A stretch of 64,000 nt of DNA from Rhodobacteraceae bacterium bin131 (GCA_002239085.1 MPNP01000002.1:41379-105378), one strand, 5' to 3'. Shown: positions 47,376 through 57,059, counted from the stretch's first letter. The notes: generated by a model not told the origin, from the letters alone. Numbers and translations: made by a program.

Positions 47376-48154
47376 TTATCTCTTTTACTCGTATTATTTA
47401 TAGAATGGGGGTCAGAACTACTATTGCTGTCCCAACTTTTAACTTTGGATTGAATATAATTTCGTAATGCCAATTCAGGATCAATTGCATGAGATGAAGC
47501 CAAGCGCGTTACTTCATAGAGTAAAGACCCAAATAGCTCCTCCATATCTTCATTTGTACGCTGCAATTTAATTTTCCTGATAATGTCCTGTAATTCAGAT
47601 TGTAAATTGAATACCTGGCCAGAGGATTTGGCGTCGCCAAGACCGGGATCATAATTATTAGCCTTGTTGGCAAGAGATAAAGCTGGCAACCCCCATGTTA
47701 ATCGCTGAAAAATGCTTGTTTGTGTCCCTTTGTGTTCTTGGTTCTTAGATTGTTCCCAGTTTATTCGCTGTTGTTGAGCTAATGCCACTTTTTCTCCATC
47801 GGCAAAAATATGGGGATGGCGCCGAATCATTTTTTCAGCGACCAGTTGAGCGATAGAGTTAAAACTAAAAGCACCCGTCTCGGAACCTATTTGGGCATAG
47901 AAAATTATTGCGAATAAGAGATCTCCCAATTCCTCTTCAATTTTCTGATTTTCCTTAGAGCGAACTGCATCAACGACTTCGTAAGCCTCTTCAAGAACAC
48001 TTGAAGTCAGCGAACTAAAATCTTGCTCCAGATCCCAAGGACAACCGTTTTCCTTGTCTCGCAGTTGTACCATAATGGTCAACAGTCGCTTAACGCCATC
48101 AACGTGACCAGTGCTGTTATTCGGGCGGTGTGCAAGTTCTGTTTCACAACTCAT
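47372..48154 (-). CDS. mazG: Nucleoside triphosphate pyrophosphohydrolase MazG
   Basis: Hydrolyses NTPs and dNTPs to NMP and pyrophosphate in house-cleaning. The 260-residue protein has two MazG helices: CPWDLEQDFSSLTSSVLEEA with EEAYEVVDAVRSKE, EELGDLLFAIIFYA, and in the second repeat DMEELFGSLLYEVTRLA. ATG 48154 gives normal length; the N-terminal extension before the first helix is short. The tail after the second domain is Ser/Asn-rich and may be disordered. Confidence 0.95.
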   Translation of the reverse strand: MSCETELAHRPNNSTGHVDGVKRLLTIMVQLRDKENGCPWDLEQDFSSLTSSVLEEAYEVVDAVRSKENQKIEEELGDLLFAIIFYAQIGSETGAFSFNSIAQLVAEKMIRRHPHIFADGEKVALAQQQRINWEQSKNQEHKGTQTSIFQRLTWGLPALSLANKANNYDPGLGDAKSSGQVFNLQSELQDIIRKIKLQRTNEDMEELFGSLLYEVTRLASSHAIDPELALRNYIQSKVKSWDSNSSSDPHSINNTSKRDK

Positions 48155-48359
48155 TCCCTACTACTCCTTGAATCTTGCTGTTGTTAATAGGTGTTGGATA
48201 GGACTTTGAAAACTGCATGGGCTTATCTGTTACACTAAAGATGAAAGATACTGATTACATTGCTCTGAATAATCCTGACATAATTTTCTATCATAACTTC
48301 ATATGGTGAAACTCCAAAAGATTTCATTGCGTATTCAATAGCGACTGATTTAAGCAAAA

Positions 48360-48387
48360 TTGATTTGAAGTTCACAAAAAATATTAT
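48360..48387 (+). promoter_or_regulatory. Candidate promoter of the TRAP transporter operon
   Basis: TTGATT at 48360-48365 and TATTAT at 48382-48387 are spaced 16 bases apart. Transcription would begin near 48394, just before the palindrome at 48400-48417. AGGAGG precedes the first gene. Confidence 0.5.
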
Positions 48388-48399
48388 AAAAATCCCTGT

Positions 48400-48417
48400 G
48401 AATGAACGTGTTCATTC
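48400..48417. promoter_or_regulatory. Palindromic candidate operator of the TRAP operon
   Basis: GAATGAAC and GTTCATTC are exact 8-base inverted arms separated by GT. The site covers about +6 to +24 of the predicted transcript, a classic repressor position. No regulator gene is adjacent, so the protein that binds it is unknown. Confidence 0.55.
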
Positions 48418-48449
48418 CGTAGATATTTCAATTTTTAGGAGGAATAAAA

Positions 48450-49451
48450 ATGCGATTAATAATTGCAACAATAGTCGCTTCATGCACTTTACTGTTCGCA
48501 TCCGCAGGATTTGCGGCATGTGATAGCGGTGAAATGGTCATGAAGTTTAGCCACGTAACCAATACAGACCGCCACCCTAAGGGTATCGCTGCTTCGCTAC
48601 TACAGGAACGAATCAACACCGAAATGAATGGTGTTGCGTGTATGGAAGTTTTTCCAAACTCAAGCCTCTATAATGATGACACTGTCTTAGAGGCAATGCT
48701 GAATGGGGATGTCCATTTTGCGGCCCCATCTTTGTCAAAATTTGAACAATTTACTAAGCAATTTAGAATTTTTGATCTGCCATTTATGTTTAAAAACATT
48801 GAAGCAGTTGATGCCTTCCAGCAATCTGATACGGGTCAAGCAATCAAAAACTCAATGCTCAGAAGAGGTATTCGAGGATTGGAATTCTGGCACAATGGCT
48901 TAAAACAATTTTCAGCCAATAAACCTTTGATGTTACCGTCAGATGCTTCGGGACTTAAATTTAGAGTTCAAAACTCCGATGTTCTCGTGGCCCAGATTGA
49001 AGCCTTGGGCGGGTCACCACAGCCGATGGCATTTAGCGAAGTATACGGAGCACTTCAAACGGGGACTGTGGATGGTCAGGAAAACACGTGGTCGAATATC
49101 TATGGGCAAAAATTCTTTGAAGTCCAAGATGGAATCACTGAAACCAATCATGGAATTATCGATTATCTGGTTGTTGTCTCTGTCGATTGGTGGGATGGTC
49201 TTGACTCTGATGTACGCGACCAGTTGGCGCAAATTCTACAAGAAGTAACGCAAACTCGAAACTCTGAAGCCTTTGCAGTGAATGAACAAGCACGCCAGGC
49301 AATTATTGATGCCGGTGGTGTTGTCCGTACCCTCTCAAATGAAGAAAGAAGCCAATGGGTTGATGCCATGAAGCCTGTTTGGTCACAATTTGAAGATCAA
49401 GTCGGAATAGAAAACATTGCTGCCGCCCAAGAAATCAACATGATGCATTAA
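48450..49451 (+). CDS. dctP: TRAP transporter substrate-binding protein DctP
   Basis: Periplasmic receptor that captures a carboxylate-type ligand and delivers it to the DctQM membrane complex. The 333-residue protein has a signal peptide of about 23 residues (LFASAGFA before ACDSGEMVMKF). The TRAP fold motifs are visible: FSHVTNTDRHPKGIAA, NGDVHFAAPSLSKFEQF, LEFWHNGLKQFSANKPL, the ligand-binding Arg region GLKFRVQNSDVL, and QTGTVDGQENTWSNIYGQKF. The ligand is unknown. A strong ribosome site precedes ATG 48450. dctQ and dctM follow. Confidence 0.95.
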   Translation: MRLIIATIVASCTLLFASAGFAACDSGEMVMKFSHVTNTDRHPKGIAASLLQERINTEMNGVACMEVFPNSSLYNDDTVLEAMLNGDVHFAAPSLSKFEQFTKQFRIFDLPFMFKNIEAVDAFQQSDTGQAIKNSMLRRGIRGLEFWHNGLKQFSANKPLMLPSDASGLKFRVQNSDVLVAQIEALGGSPQPMAFSEVYGALQTGTVDGQENTWSNIYGQKFFEVQDGITETNHGIIDYLVVVSVDWWDGLDSDVRDQLAQILQEVTQTRNSEAFAVNEQARQAIIDAGGVVRTLSNEERSQWVDAMKPVWSQFEDQVGIENIAAAQEINMMH

Positions 49452-49479
49452 ATCTTTGGGCAATTGAGAATATTCTCAA

Positions 49480-50133
49480 TTGCCCGATTTATTGTTCAAA
49501 TCAAGTGTGTTAGACACTGTGATCGATCGAATTGAGCAAGTTGGTATTGCCATCATCCTCGCGTTGATGACTCTAATCACGTTTACTAACGTTGTTCTGC
49601 GCTATGTTTTTAATGACAGCCTAATCTGGGGTTTGGAGGTTACGTCCCACTTATTCGCCTGGCTTATTTTATTTGGAGTGAGCCACTGTTTCAAAATATC
49701 AGCACATCTTGGTGTTGATGTCCTAATCATGTGGGTGTCCCCGCAATTACGACGATTAATTGGGCTAATTGCAGCTGTTGTTTGCCTTGCTTATGCTTTT
49801 TTTCTGCTCAAGGGCGCATGGGATTACTGGGCTCCTTTTGTTGGTCTTTATGAAACAACTGGGCGCTGGATTCCGACCGGAATAGATTGGACCACCCGTG
49901 ATCGAGCGTGGTACGAAACCGTGCAAATCCCCATGTTTGACTTCCTTCGTTTTTTGGAACCTCTCATCAATCAAAATGAACCCTATGAAAAACTACCGCG
50001 GTTTATTCCCTACCTTATTTTACCCGTTGGCGTGACACTTTTATTTATTCGCTTAGTCCAGGTAACCGTAAGAATATGGCACGGTCACGCGGATAAGATG
50101 ATTGCTAGCCACGAACTTGAGGAAAACGAGTAG
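49480..50133 (+). CDS. dctQ: TRAP transporter small membrane subunit DctQ
   Basis: Four-helix membrane partner of the large permease. The 217-residue product has helices near residues 20-42, 55-72, 88-109 and 170-190. Typical motifs are VVLRYVFNDSLIWGLEVTS and HLFAWLILFGVSHCFK. A longer periplasmic loop, with GRWIPTGIDWTTRDR, separates the last helices; this is longer than in many DctQ proteins. It lies 28 bases after dctP. Confidence 0.92.
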   Translation: MPDLLFKSSVLDTVIDRIEQVGIAIILALMTLITFTNVVLRYVFNDSLIWGLEVTSHLFAWLILFGVSHCFKISAHLGVDVLIMWVSPQLRRLIGLIAAVVCLAYAFFLLKGAWDYWAPFVGLYETTGRWIPTGIDWTTRDRAWYETVQIPMFDFLRFLEPLINQNEPYEKLPRFIPYLILPVGVTLLFIRLVQVTVRIWHGHADKMIASHELEENE

Positions 50134-50139
50134 TATCTA

Positions 50140-51516
50140 ATGTCTGTTGTCCTGCTGTTTCTGCTTGTTATTGGATTATTAATCATCGGTGTTCCAATTG
50201 CAATTTCGATTGGCTTGTCTTCAATATTGTATTTGTTGGTGTTATCCGACACCTCAATGGCTTCTATCGCCCAATCAATTTATCAAGCGATGGCTTCACA
50301 TTATACTTTGCTAGCAATTCCCTTTTTTATCTTAGCGTCTACGTTTATGACCACCGGCGGAACTGCTCGCAGAATTATCCGCTTTTCGATCGCTATTGTC
50401 GGGCACTTTCCAGGTGGACTCGCCATAGCAGGTGTTTTTGCCTGTATGTTATTTGCTGCTTTGTCCGGATCTTCACCAGCCACTGTTGTTGCTATTGGAT
50501 CAATTGTGATTGCTGGGATGCGCGAGGTAGGGTATTCAAAAGAGTTTTCGGCAGGAATCATATGCAACGCTGGTACACTTGGAATACTCATTCCCCCATC
50601 AATTGTAATGGTCGTGTATTGTTCGGCAACTGACGTTTCTGTGGGTCGTATGTTCCTCGCCGGGGTAATTCCAGGATTAATCGCTGGGGGCATGCTCATG
50701 ATATCCATTTATATATTGGCCATTTATAAGAATCTCCCTCGCGGACAATGGTTGGGGTGGAAGGAGGTATTCGTTTCGGCTCGAGATGCCGGCTGGGGAT
50801 TAATTTTGATTGTGATTATTCTTGGCGGAATTTACGGAGGCGTATTCACACCCACGGAAGCTGCTGCTGTTGCTGCAGTTTATGCATTCTTTATTGCCAA
50901 CTTTATTTATCGCGATATTGGTCCACTCGTACAACCTCGTGATGGGTCAAGCCTTGCTCTCTCAACACAACTCAAATCAGTTTTCACAGTATTTTTTCAC
51001 CATGACAACATTGACACACTCTATCAAGCCGGGAAACTGACTGTAACTTTGCTTTTTATTATTGCCAACGCACTGATTCTCAAGCACGTGCTTACGGAAC
51101 AGCAAGTTCCTCAACAAATTGCTGAAGCAATTTTAGACAGTGGCTTTGGTCCAGTGGTTTTTTTAATCCTCGTTAACCTGATCTTATTGATTGGTGGACA
51201 ATTTATGGAGCCATCGGGACTTATAGTTATTGTGGCTCCGTTAGTCTTCCCCATTGCCATTGAACTTGGAATTAATCCACTTCATTTGGGAATTATTATG
51301 GTCGTTAATATGGAGATCGGTATGGTAACTCCGCCAGTGGGACTAAACCTTTTTGTAACTTCTGGAGTCGCCAACATGTCAGTTTTTGACGTGATTAGAG
51401 CCGCATTTCCGTTTCTTGGAATTCTCTTTATTTTCCTGATCATTGTCACCTACGTTCCAAGCATATCAACTTTTTTACCAACCCTTCTTATGGGCGAAGA
51501 GATTGTGACTCGCTAA
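50140..51516 (+). CDS. dctM: TRAP transporter large permease DctM
   Basis: Large permease subunit that moves the substrate by sodium symport. The 458-residue protein is almost wholly hydrophobic, with over ten helices. Family motifs: GVPIAISIGLSSILY at the start, LLAIPFFILASTFMTTGG, FAALSGSSPATVVAIGSI, and MREVGYSKEFSAGIICNAGTLG then PPSIVMVVYC, and EMGMVTPPVGLNLFV near the C-terminus (seen as EIGMVTPPVGLNLFV). It follows dctQ by six bases. A long loop near residues 265-285 (VQPRDGSSLALSTQL) is a common variant. Confidence 0.95.
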   Translation: MSVVLLFLLVIGLLIIGVPIAISIGLSSILYLLVLSDTSMASIAQSIYQAMASHYTLLAIPFFILASTFMTTGGTARRIIRFSIAIVGHFPGGLAIAGVFACMLFAALSGSSPATVVAIGSIVIAGMREVGYSKEFSAGIICNAGTLGILIPPSIVMVVYCSATDVSVGRMFLAGVIPGLIAGGMLMISIYILAIYKNLPRGQWLGWKEVFVSARDAGWGLILIVIILGGIYGGVFTPTEAAAVAAVYAFFIANFIYRDIGPLVQPRDGSSLALSTQLKSVFTVFFHHDNIDTLYQAGKLTVTLLFIIANALILKHVLTEQQVPQQIAEAILDSGFGPVVFLILVNLILLIGGQFMEPSGLIVIVAPLVFPIAIELGINPLHLGIIMVVNMEIGMVTPPVGLNLFVTSGVANMSVFDVIRAAFPFLGILFIFLIIVTYVPSISTFLPTLLMGEEIVTR

Positions 51517-51630
51517 AGTTAAAATTGCGTGGTTGGTCTGACCAGTAGTAGTGACTTAATATTTGATGGACATACCGCTTTTTTTTGAAGAATAAGCATT
51601 GAAGCACTCTCGTTAGCCAAAGAAATTGTA

Positions 51631-52560
51631 TCATTCAAAATCGTGAGATGTGAGTGAAGCAATGATACGACCTGTGGCCTCTTGCGGATTATCGAAATTA
51701 TAAGAGTTCCACTCAATAAATTTATTCCGAAACCAAGTTCTTTGGCGTTTAGCATATTGTCGGGTCGCAATTATAACTCGTTCCTTAGCCTGATTTAAGG
51801 TGCTCATGCCCTCAATGAATTGCGTAAATTCAATGGCTCCAATGGCTTTTGAGGCGGGTCGATTTGACTGGATCATTGAATGATTTCTCCGACATTCCTC
51901 AACCACTCCCAAGGCAATTATCTTATCGAGTCTTGCTTTTATACGAGCCTCAGTCACCGGTTTGCTGACATTGAGCAATATGGTCTTAAATTGAGCTACG
52001 TTGACCAAAGGAGAAGTTCGCTTCTTTTGCCATTCCGACAATCCTTTACCAGTTGACTTATAGACCTCCCAAGCTCTTTGAATTCGACGGGGGTTCTTGC
52101 GGTCCAGCAAGGCATACGTATCAGGGTCTTTCTCACGCAATTCATCAAGCATGATATCTTGTTTTCCAGTCACATAAAAGTGAAGGCTATGTTGGCGAAT
52201 TTCGGGTGAGATGGCTGGAATTTTAGACAGTCCCATGGTTAATGCGGTGAAATAAAGTCCAGTTCCTCCTACAATCAGCAATGGTTTTTGCGGGTACTTT
52301 TCTATCACTGACTTAACATCGTTAAGCCAATCACCGACCGAGTAATCTAATTGACATGAAATATGTCCATAAAGCAAATGGGGAATTCTGGCATGATCTC
52401 CAGGGGTAGGGCGCGAGGTTAATAATTCCCAACAGGAATACACTTGTAGGGCATCAGCATTAACAATGATTCCATCAAATAAAGTGGCCAACTCTAACGC
52501 AAGATAAGACTTACCAGAGCCAGTTGGACCGGAAATAAGTATGCATTGATCACCGCTCAA
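51631..52560 (-). CDS. miaA: tRNA dimethylallyltransferase
   Basis: Adds the isopentenyl group to A37 of tRNAs reading UNN codons. The 309-residue protein has the P-loop ISGPTGSGKSYLALELA, the tRNA-binding INADALQVYS region (VNADALQVYSCWELLTSRP), and GGTGLYFTALTMGL. The 3' part has RQYAKRQRTWFRNK. It is convergent with dctM, and its gene is on the opposite strand to pyrH, with starts about 130 bases apart. Confidence 0.94.
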   Translation of the reverse strand: MSGDQCILISGPTGSGKSYLALELATLFDGIIVNADALQVYSCWELLTSRPTPGDHARIPHLLYGHISCQLDYSVGDWLNDVKSVIEKYPQKPLLIVGGTGLYFTALTMGLSKIPAISPEIRQHSLHFYVTGKQDIMLDELREKDPDTYALLDRKNPRRIQRAWEVYKSTGKGLSEWQKKRTSPLVNVAQFKTILLNVSKPVTEARIKARLDKIIALGVVEECRRNHSMIQSNRPASKAIGAIEFTQFIEGMSTLNQAKERVIIATRQYAKRQRTWFRNKFIEWNSYNFDNPQEATGRIIASLTSHDFE

Positions 52561-52689
52561 TTGTTCAATTTAATCCTCCATATAAGATATACATCCGCAA
52601 TAAGTTGATATTGAGGCAATTTAGATTTAGATTAAGAAGAGTTGTCGTTAACTTAATCCAACGCATCGTTTTTAATCAAGGAGTATTAT

Positions 52690-53403
52690 TTGCCCCAAAC
52701 ACTATACAAAAGAGTTCTTTTAAAACTTTCTGGTGAAGCTTTAATGGGACCACTCCAATTTGGTATTCACTACGAAACACTTACACGTATAGCAAATGAA
52801 ATTAAAGCCGTGCATAATCTCGGTGTTGAAACATGCCTTGTCTTGGGCGGTGGAAATTTCTTTCGTGGCAATATTGTTTCGCAGCAAGGCATACCGCGAA
52901 CGACTGCCGACCACATGGGGATGCTCGGAACGGTCATGAATGCCTTGGCAATGCAGGCAAAACTTGAATCAGTCGGTGTTGATACACGAGTTTTGTCAGC
53001 GATTAGATTAGATGAAATGTGTGAACCTTATATTATGCGAAGGGCCTTGCGGCACTTAGATAAGAAACGTGTGTGTATTTTTACTGCGGGTACAGGAAAT
53101 TGCTATGTGACAACTGATACTGCGGCAGCCTTACGAGCAAGTGAGCTTGAATGTGAGATCGTATTCAAAGGAACCAAAGTTGATGGTGTTTACGATAAAA
53201 ATCCAGAAGATGATCTATCGGCGCAAAAGTATGATACGATATCATTTGATGAAGTGATTAAAAAAGACCTAAAGATTATGGACACTTCAGCCCTTGCTAT
53301 GGCAAGAGACAAAAACATACCCATCGTTGTATTTTCAGTTTTCAAGGAAGGTGCCATGGAAAAAATTCTTCTTGGGGATGGCGATTGTACAATTATCAAT
53401 TGA
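52690..53403 (+). CDS. pyrH: Uridylate kinase
   Basis: Phosphorylates UMP to UDP, a hexameric cytoplasmic enzyme regulated by GTP and UTP. The 237-residue protein has KRVLLKLSGEALMG at the N-terminus, GGGNFFRG, RTTADHMGMLGTVMNALAM, and FTAGTGNCYVTTDTAAALRA. It starts at TTG 52690 (AAGGAG lies about eight bases upstream). It opens the pyrH-frr-uppS-cdsA cluster. Confidence 0.96.
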   Translation: MPQTLYKRVLLKLSGEALMGPLQFGIHYETLTRIANEIKAVHNLGVETCLVLGGGNFFRGNIVSQQGIPRTTADHMGMLGTVMNALAMQAKLESVGVDTRVLSAIRLDEMCEPYIMRRALRHLDKKRVCIFTAGTGNCYVTTDTAAALRASELECEIVFKGTKVDGVYDKNPEDDLSAQKYDTISFDEVIKKDLKIMDTSALAMARDKNIPIVVFSVFKEGAMEKILLGDGDCTIIN

Positions 53404-53440
53404 TTTGAATAGCTGAGAAGCAGTAGAAGAAGGAGTATCG

Positions 53441-54001
53441 ATGGAGGATTTTGAACTAGATATCAACGAATATGAAAGGCGCATGAATGGTGCAATTAGT
53501 TCACTTCGGCAAGAGTTTGCTGGGTTACGAACAGGGCGTGCCTCAGCCTCAATGGTCGATTCGATCACGGTGGAGGCATATGGAAGCCAAATGCCGCTTA
53601 ATCAATGTGGGTCAGTCAATGTTCCTGAACCCCGCATGTTAACAATCACAGTCTGGGACAAAACAATTTTGAATGATGTCGTTAGAGCTATTCAAGACTC
53701 TGGATTAGGCATTAATCCTGTTGTAGAGGGGACCGTACTTCGGTTACCTATTCCCGAACTCAACGAGGAACGTCGGACGGAACTGTCCAAAGTTGCCGCA
53801 ACGTACGCTGAGAATACCCGTGTAGCCCTGCGTAACATACGCCGTGATGGTATGGATGAGTTGAAGAAAGCTAAAAACGATGGGTTGAGTGAAGATGAAT
53901 TCAAACTTTGGTCGGATGAGATTCAGGAACTGACCGATAAGTTTGTTAACAATGTTGACTCTGTCTTGGAGCGAAAAAAATCCGAAATAATGGCCGTCTG
54001 A
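53441..54001 (+). CDS. frr: Ribosome recycling factor
   Basis: Splits the post-termination ribosome with EF-G. The 186-residue protein has the three-helix bundle with [35 protein letters not shown], and the C-terminal [18 protein letters not shown] with [10 protein letters not shown]. It starts 37 bases after pyrH, as usual. Confidence 0.97.
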   Translation: MEDFELDINEYERRMNGAISSLRQEFAGLRTGRASASMVDSITVEAYGSQMPLNQCGSVNVPEPRMLTITVWDKTILNDVVRAIQDSGLGINPVVEGTVLRLPIPELNEERRTELSKVAATYAENTRVALRNIRRDGMDELKKAKNDGLSEDEFKLWSDEIQELTDKFVNNVDSVLERKKSEIMAV

Positions 54002-54014
54002 GAATGAATGATTC

Positions 54015-54761
54015 ATGAAAACTAACGTTGCTTTATCACCATCGGTAACCAAAAATATGCCCACACATGTAGGTTTGGTCATGGATGGCAATGGGCGTTG
54101 GGCCAAGCAACGTGGATTATCACGGATTGAGGGACACCAGCGTGGTGCAGAACGTTTACGAGATATTGTCAAGATCTGTCCTGAACTTGGAGTGCAATTT
54201 CTTACGGCATTTGCTTTTTCGACAGAGAATTGGAAACGAGGTGACGAAGAAGTTAATGGGCTCGTTGATTTATTCCGCAAATATATTGGCTCTGAATCGA
54301 GAGAACTCGTTGAGAAGGGAATTAAAATTAAATTTATTGGCAACCGCACAGCATTTGATCAGTCACTCGTTGATCAAATGTGTCAGCTTGAGTTGGCGTC
54401 CCATAGCAACGATAAACTTGTTCTTACAATTGCCATCAATTATGGTGGCAGAGACGAAATAGTAAAAATGGCTCAAGCGGTTGCCACCCAAGCTTTGGCA
54501 GGTCATTTAAACGTAGAGCAAATTGATGAATCGGTCCTGAATAAGCATTCATTTACCCATTACATGCCTGACCCCGAACTGATTATTCGCACTTCAGGAG
54601 AAACGAGAATTTCAAATTTTTTATTGTGGCAAGTAGCCTATTCAGAAATCGTATTTGATGATGTTTTATGGCCCGAGTTTACGCCTGAGCGATTCAAGGA
54701 ACACGTGGTTAATTTTGAGCACAAGATTAGACGGTTTGGTTCAATTACAATGAAAGTATGA
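54015..54761 (+). CDS. uppS: Isoprenyl transferase (undecaprenyl diphosphate synthase)
   Basis: Makes the C55 lipid carrier for peptidoglycan and other envelope polymers from farnesyl-PP. The 248-residue protein has the catalytic Asp in LVMDGNGRWAKQRG, FLTAFAFSTENWKR, and LIIRTSGETRISNFLLWQVA with AYSEIVF. The N-terminal 13 residues are extra. It overlaps cdsA by four bases (ATGA). Neither protein has a membrane span in the catalytic core. Confidence 0.96.
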   Translation: MKTNVALSPSVTKNMPTHVGLVMDGNGRWAKQRGLSRIEGHQRGAERLRDIVKICPELGVQFLTAFAFSTENWKRGDEEVNGLVDLFRKYIGSESRELVEKGIKIKFIGNRTAFDQSLVDQMCQLELASHSNDKLVLTIAINYGGRDEIVKMAQAVATQALAGHLNVEQIDESVLNKHSFTHYMPDPELIIRTSGETRISNFLLWQVAYSEIVFDDVLWPEFTPERFKEHVVNFEHKIRRFGSITMKV

Positions 54762-55564
54762 TCGCAAAGTTCCAAGATCTCACTCCTCGATTAGCCTCAT
54801 CTTTGTTTCTTGTTGGTATCGGGAGCTTTGCTTTATGGGCAGGGCAAATAAGTTTTGTTATCTTTATCGGCTTTGTTGTTGGTTTGATGTATTACGAGTT
54901 AAGTACTTTTCCGACAACATATCAGAGACCAAATAAGCAAAAGTACACTCATCCCATTGTTGGTGCTCTCGGCTTTTTTCTTGTACTAGGAAGTTGTCTT
55001 CAACTATTGAGTGACCCACAGCAAAGCTTTTTTTACCTTTTACTCGCATTCATTGTATCTATCAGTCTATTGATAGTCGGCGTTAGATCATTGAGTTCAG
55101 CTTGTCTATTTTTGGCAATGATATATTCAAGCCTAGGTTTGGCCCTGCTTTATCAAGTCAATGTTTCATGGGTCATCGTCGTCATTATTGCCGTCATTGG
55201 AACCGATGTCGGAGGTTATTTTGCCGGAAAGCTCATAGGCGGCCCTAAATTCATTCCTAAGATTAGTCCGAATAAAACTTGGGCAGGAGTTATAGGTGGT
55301 TGGTTATTGGCCATTATTTTAGGCATTATATTGGCAATGTACTTCACAAATCTAAATGTGGCATTGACAAAACTAGCCGGAATACTTTTCTTTGTTTCTG
55401 TCGCGTCACAGATCGGCGATTTGAGTTTTAGTTGGCTCAAACGTCAAGCCGGGCTCAGCAATAGTTCTAATCTTCTTCCGGGACATGGTGGATTTATGGA
55501 TAGGTTTGATGGCCTGACCGGTGCTGGTTTATTTGTCCTTATTTTGCAGTATTGGGAATTTTGA
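54758..55564 (+). CDS. cdsA: Phosphatidate cytidylyltransferase
   Basis: Makes CDP-diacylglycerol from phosphatidic acid and CTP, the branch point of phospholipid synthesis. The 268-residue integral membrane protein has about seven helices and the signature near its end: SQIGDLSFSWLKRQAG then LLPGHGGFMDRFDGLTGA. It overlaps uppS and lies 25 bases before rseP. The dxr gene usually found between these in alphaproteobacteria is not present. Confidence 0.95.
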   Translation: MIAKFQDLTPRLASSLFLVGIGSFALWAGQISFVIFIGFVVGLMYYELSTFPTTYQRPNKQKYTHPIVGALGFFLVLGSCLQLLSDPQQSFFYLLLAFIVSISLLIVGVRSLSSACLFLAMIYSSLGLALLYQVNVSWVIVVIIAVIGTDVGGYFAGKLIGGPKFIPKISPNKTWAGVIGGWLLAIILGIILAMYFTNLNVALTKLAGILFFVSVASQIGDLSFSWLKRQAGLSNSSNLLPGHGGFMDRFDGLTGAGLFVLILQYWEF

Positions 55565-55589
55565 GAGCCATACAGTTAGATTGTTGCAT

Positions 55590-56930
55590 ATGGAATATTT
55601 TATCAGCCTATTTAATTCTCTGCAAACTCTCATTGCATTCTTTTTTGCGATAGGGATTGTTATATTTGTTCATGAATTTGGGCATTACTTAGCAGCGCGG
55701 TTATGCGGTTTGCATGTCGAGGCGTTTTCGGTCGGATTTGGACCATCAATACTGAATTTTATTGATAAACGTGGAACGAAGTGGCGATTCTCACTCATTT
55801 TACTTGGCGGTTATGTATTGATACCAGGGGTCGGGGATGAACACATCAATTCCTCAAAAACCGATCGTCATGCAGACGAAGCCCTAGATGAAACAGCTCC
55901 TCATGGTACAAGTCCAAATGATGTGTCGATCACCAGTAAAATTATTGCTGTTGCAGGCGGTCCATTAGCTAATTTTATCTTGGCTATAGTTCTTTTTACA
56001 GGGATGATCACACATCAAGGTTTTATCAAAGAACCAATCACCATTCAGTCGGTTAAACCACTTCCAGAATCATTTCAAAATGAACTCTTACCTAATGACG
56101 AGATTCAAGCGATTAATGGCGTTTCAATTGCATCATTAAGCGACCTTTATCAGTATGGAATTGCTGCGGATGTCAACACTTTACAAATCTACACGGTGAG
56201 AAGAGACAACCAAGTTTATGATGTTCTAGGTCCATATCCTTTCCCCCCGTTAATTGATAACATAAACCTACGCTCGCCAGCTGATATAGCCGGATTAAAG
56301 TCAGGTGATGTCATTCTGTCGGTCAATGGAGAATCAATTCAAAAGGCAACCGATTTAGGTCCCATCATTGCGGAATCAAATGGAAATACCATGCCTTTTG
56401 TTATTTGGCGTAATGGCGAAATACTTAATGTATCGTTGGCAGCGAAATTACAGGATATTCCTAATGCGAACGGCGAATTTGAGAAGCGAATGATTATTGG
56501 AGTGTCAATGGGGTTATCGCTTGAACTCGCCACGTATTTACCAGGGCCAATTGACGCAATTGGGATTGGACTTTCGCAAACATACTCAATTATTATGGGG
56601 AGTATTCAGGGTTTAACCAAAGTTGTTACCGCCGAAATCAGCTCGTGCAATCTCCAAGGACCTATTGGCATCGCCCAAATGACCGGCTCAGCGGCTCAGC
56701 AGGGTTGGGACTCATTTATTTTTCTTATTGCTGTTTTGTCCGCAGCAATTGGATTTATTAATCTTTTACCCATACCTATTTTAGATGGAGGACATTTGGT
56801 CTTTTATGGTTACACCAAGTTGACTGGTCAAGAAATAAATCAGACCATCAAGAAGAGTGCATTAATCATTGGGATAGCAATTATCAGTAGTATTTTTGTA
56901 TTTACAATTTATAATGATTTGACCTGCTAA
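55590..56930 (+). CDS. rseP: RIP metalloprotease RseP
   Basis: Intramembrane zinc protease acting on an anti-sigma factor and signal-peptide remnants. The start is set at ATG 55590 (MEYFISLF) because the longer frame would begin inside cdsA. About 446 residues. The active site is IVIFVHEFGHYLAARL. A PDZ domain with NLRSPADIAGLKSGDVILSV is present (a second, weaker PDZ is near NELLPNDEIQAING). The LDG motif is PIPILDGGHLVFYG. It directly precedes bamA. Confidence 0.94.
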   Translation: MEYFISLFNSLQTLIAFFFAIGIVIFVHEFGHYLAARLCGLHVEAFSVGFGPSILNFIDKRGTKWRFSLILLGGYVLIPGVGDEHINSSKTDRHADEALDETAPHGTSPNDVSITSKIIAVAGGPLANFILAIVLFTGMITHQGFIKEPITIQSVKPLPESFQNELLPNDEIQAINGVSIASLSDLYQYGIAADVNTLQIYTVRRDNQVYDVLGPYPFPPLIDNINLRSPADIAGLKSGDVILSVNGESIQKATDLGPIIAESNGNTMPFVIWRNGEILNVSLAAKLQDIPNANGEFEKRMIIGVSMGLSLELATYLPGPIDAIGIGLSQTYSIIMGSIQGLTKVVTAEISSCNLQGPIGIAQMTGSAAQQGWDSFIFLIAVLSAAIGFINLLPIPILDGGHLVFYGYTKLTGQEINQTIKKSALIIGIAIISSIFVFTIYNDLTC

Positions 56931-57059
56931 GAGTGAACAAAATTAGATTAATCTTGCATAGATTTTGTACCATAACAAGGTTTGTTATATAATTTTTTTG
57001 ATGAATCGGGGAACTAAACATAATGAGTTCGTTGATGATAATTATAGTGGAGATGTAGA

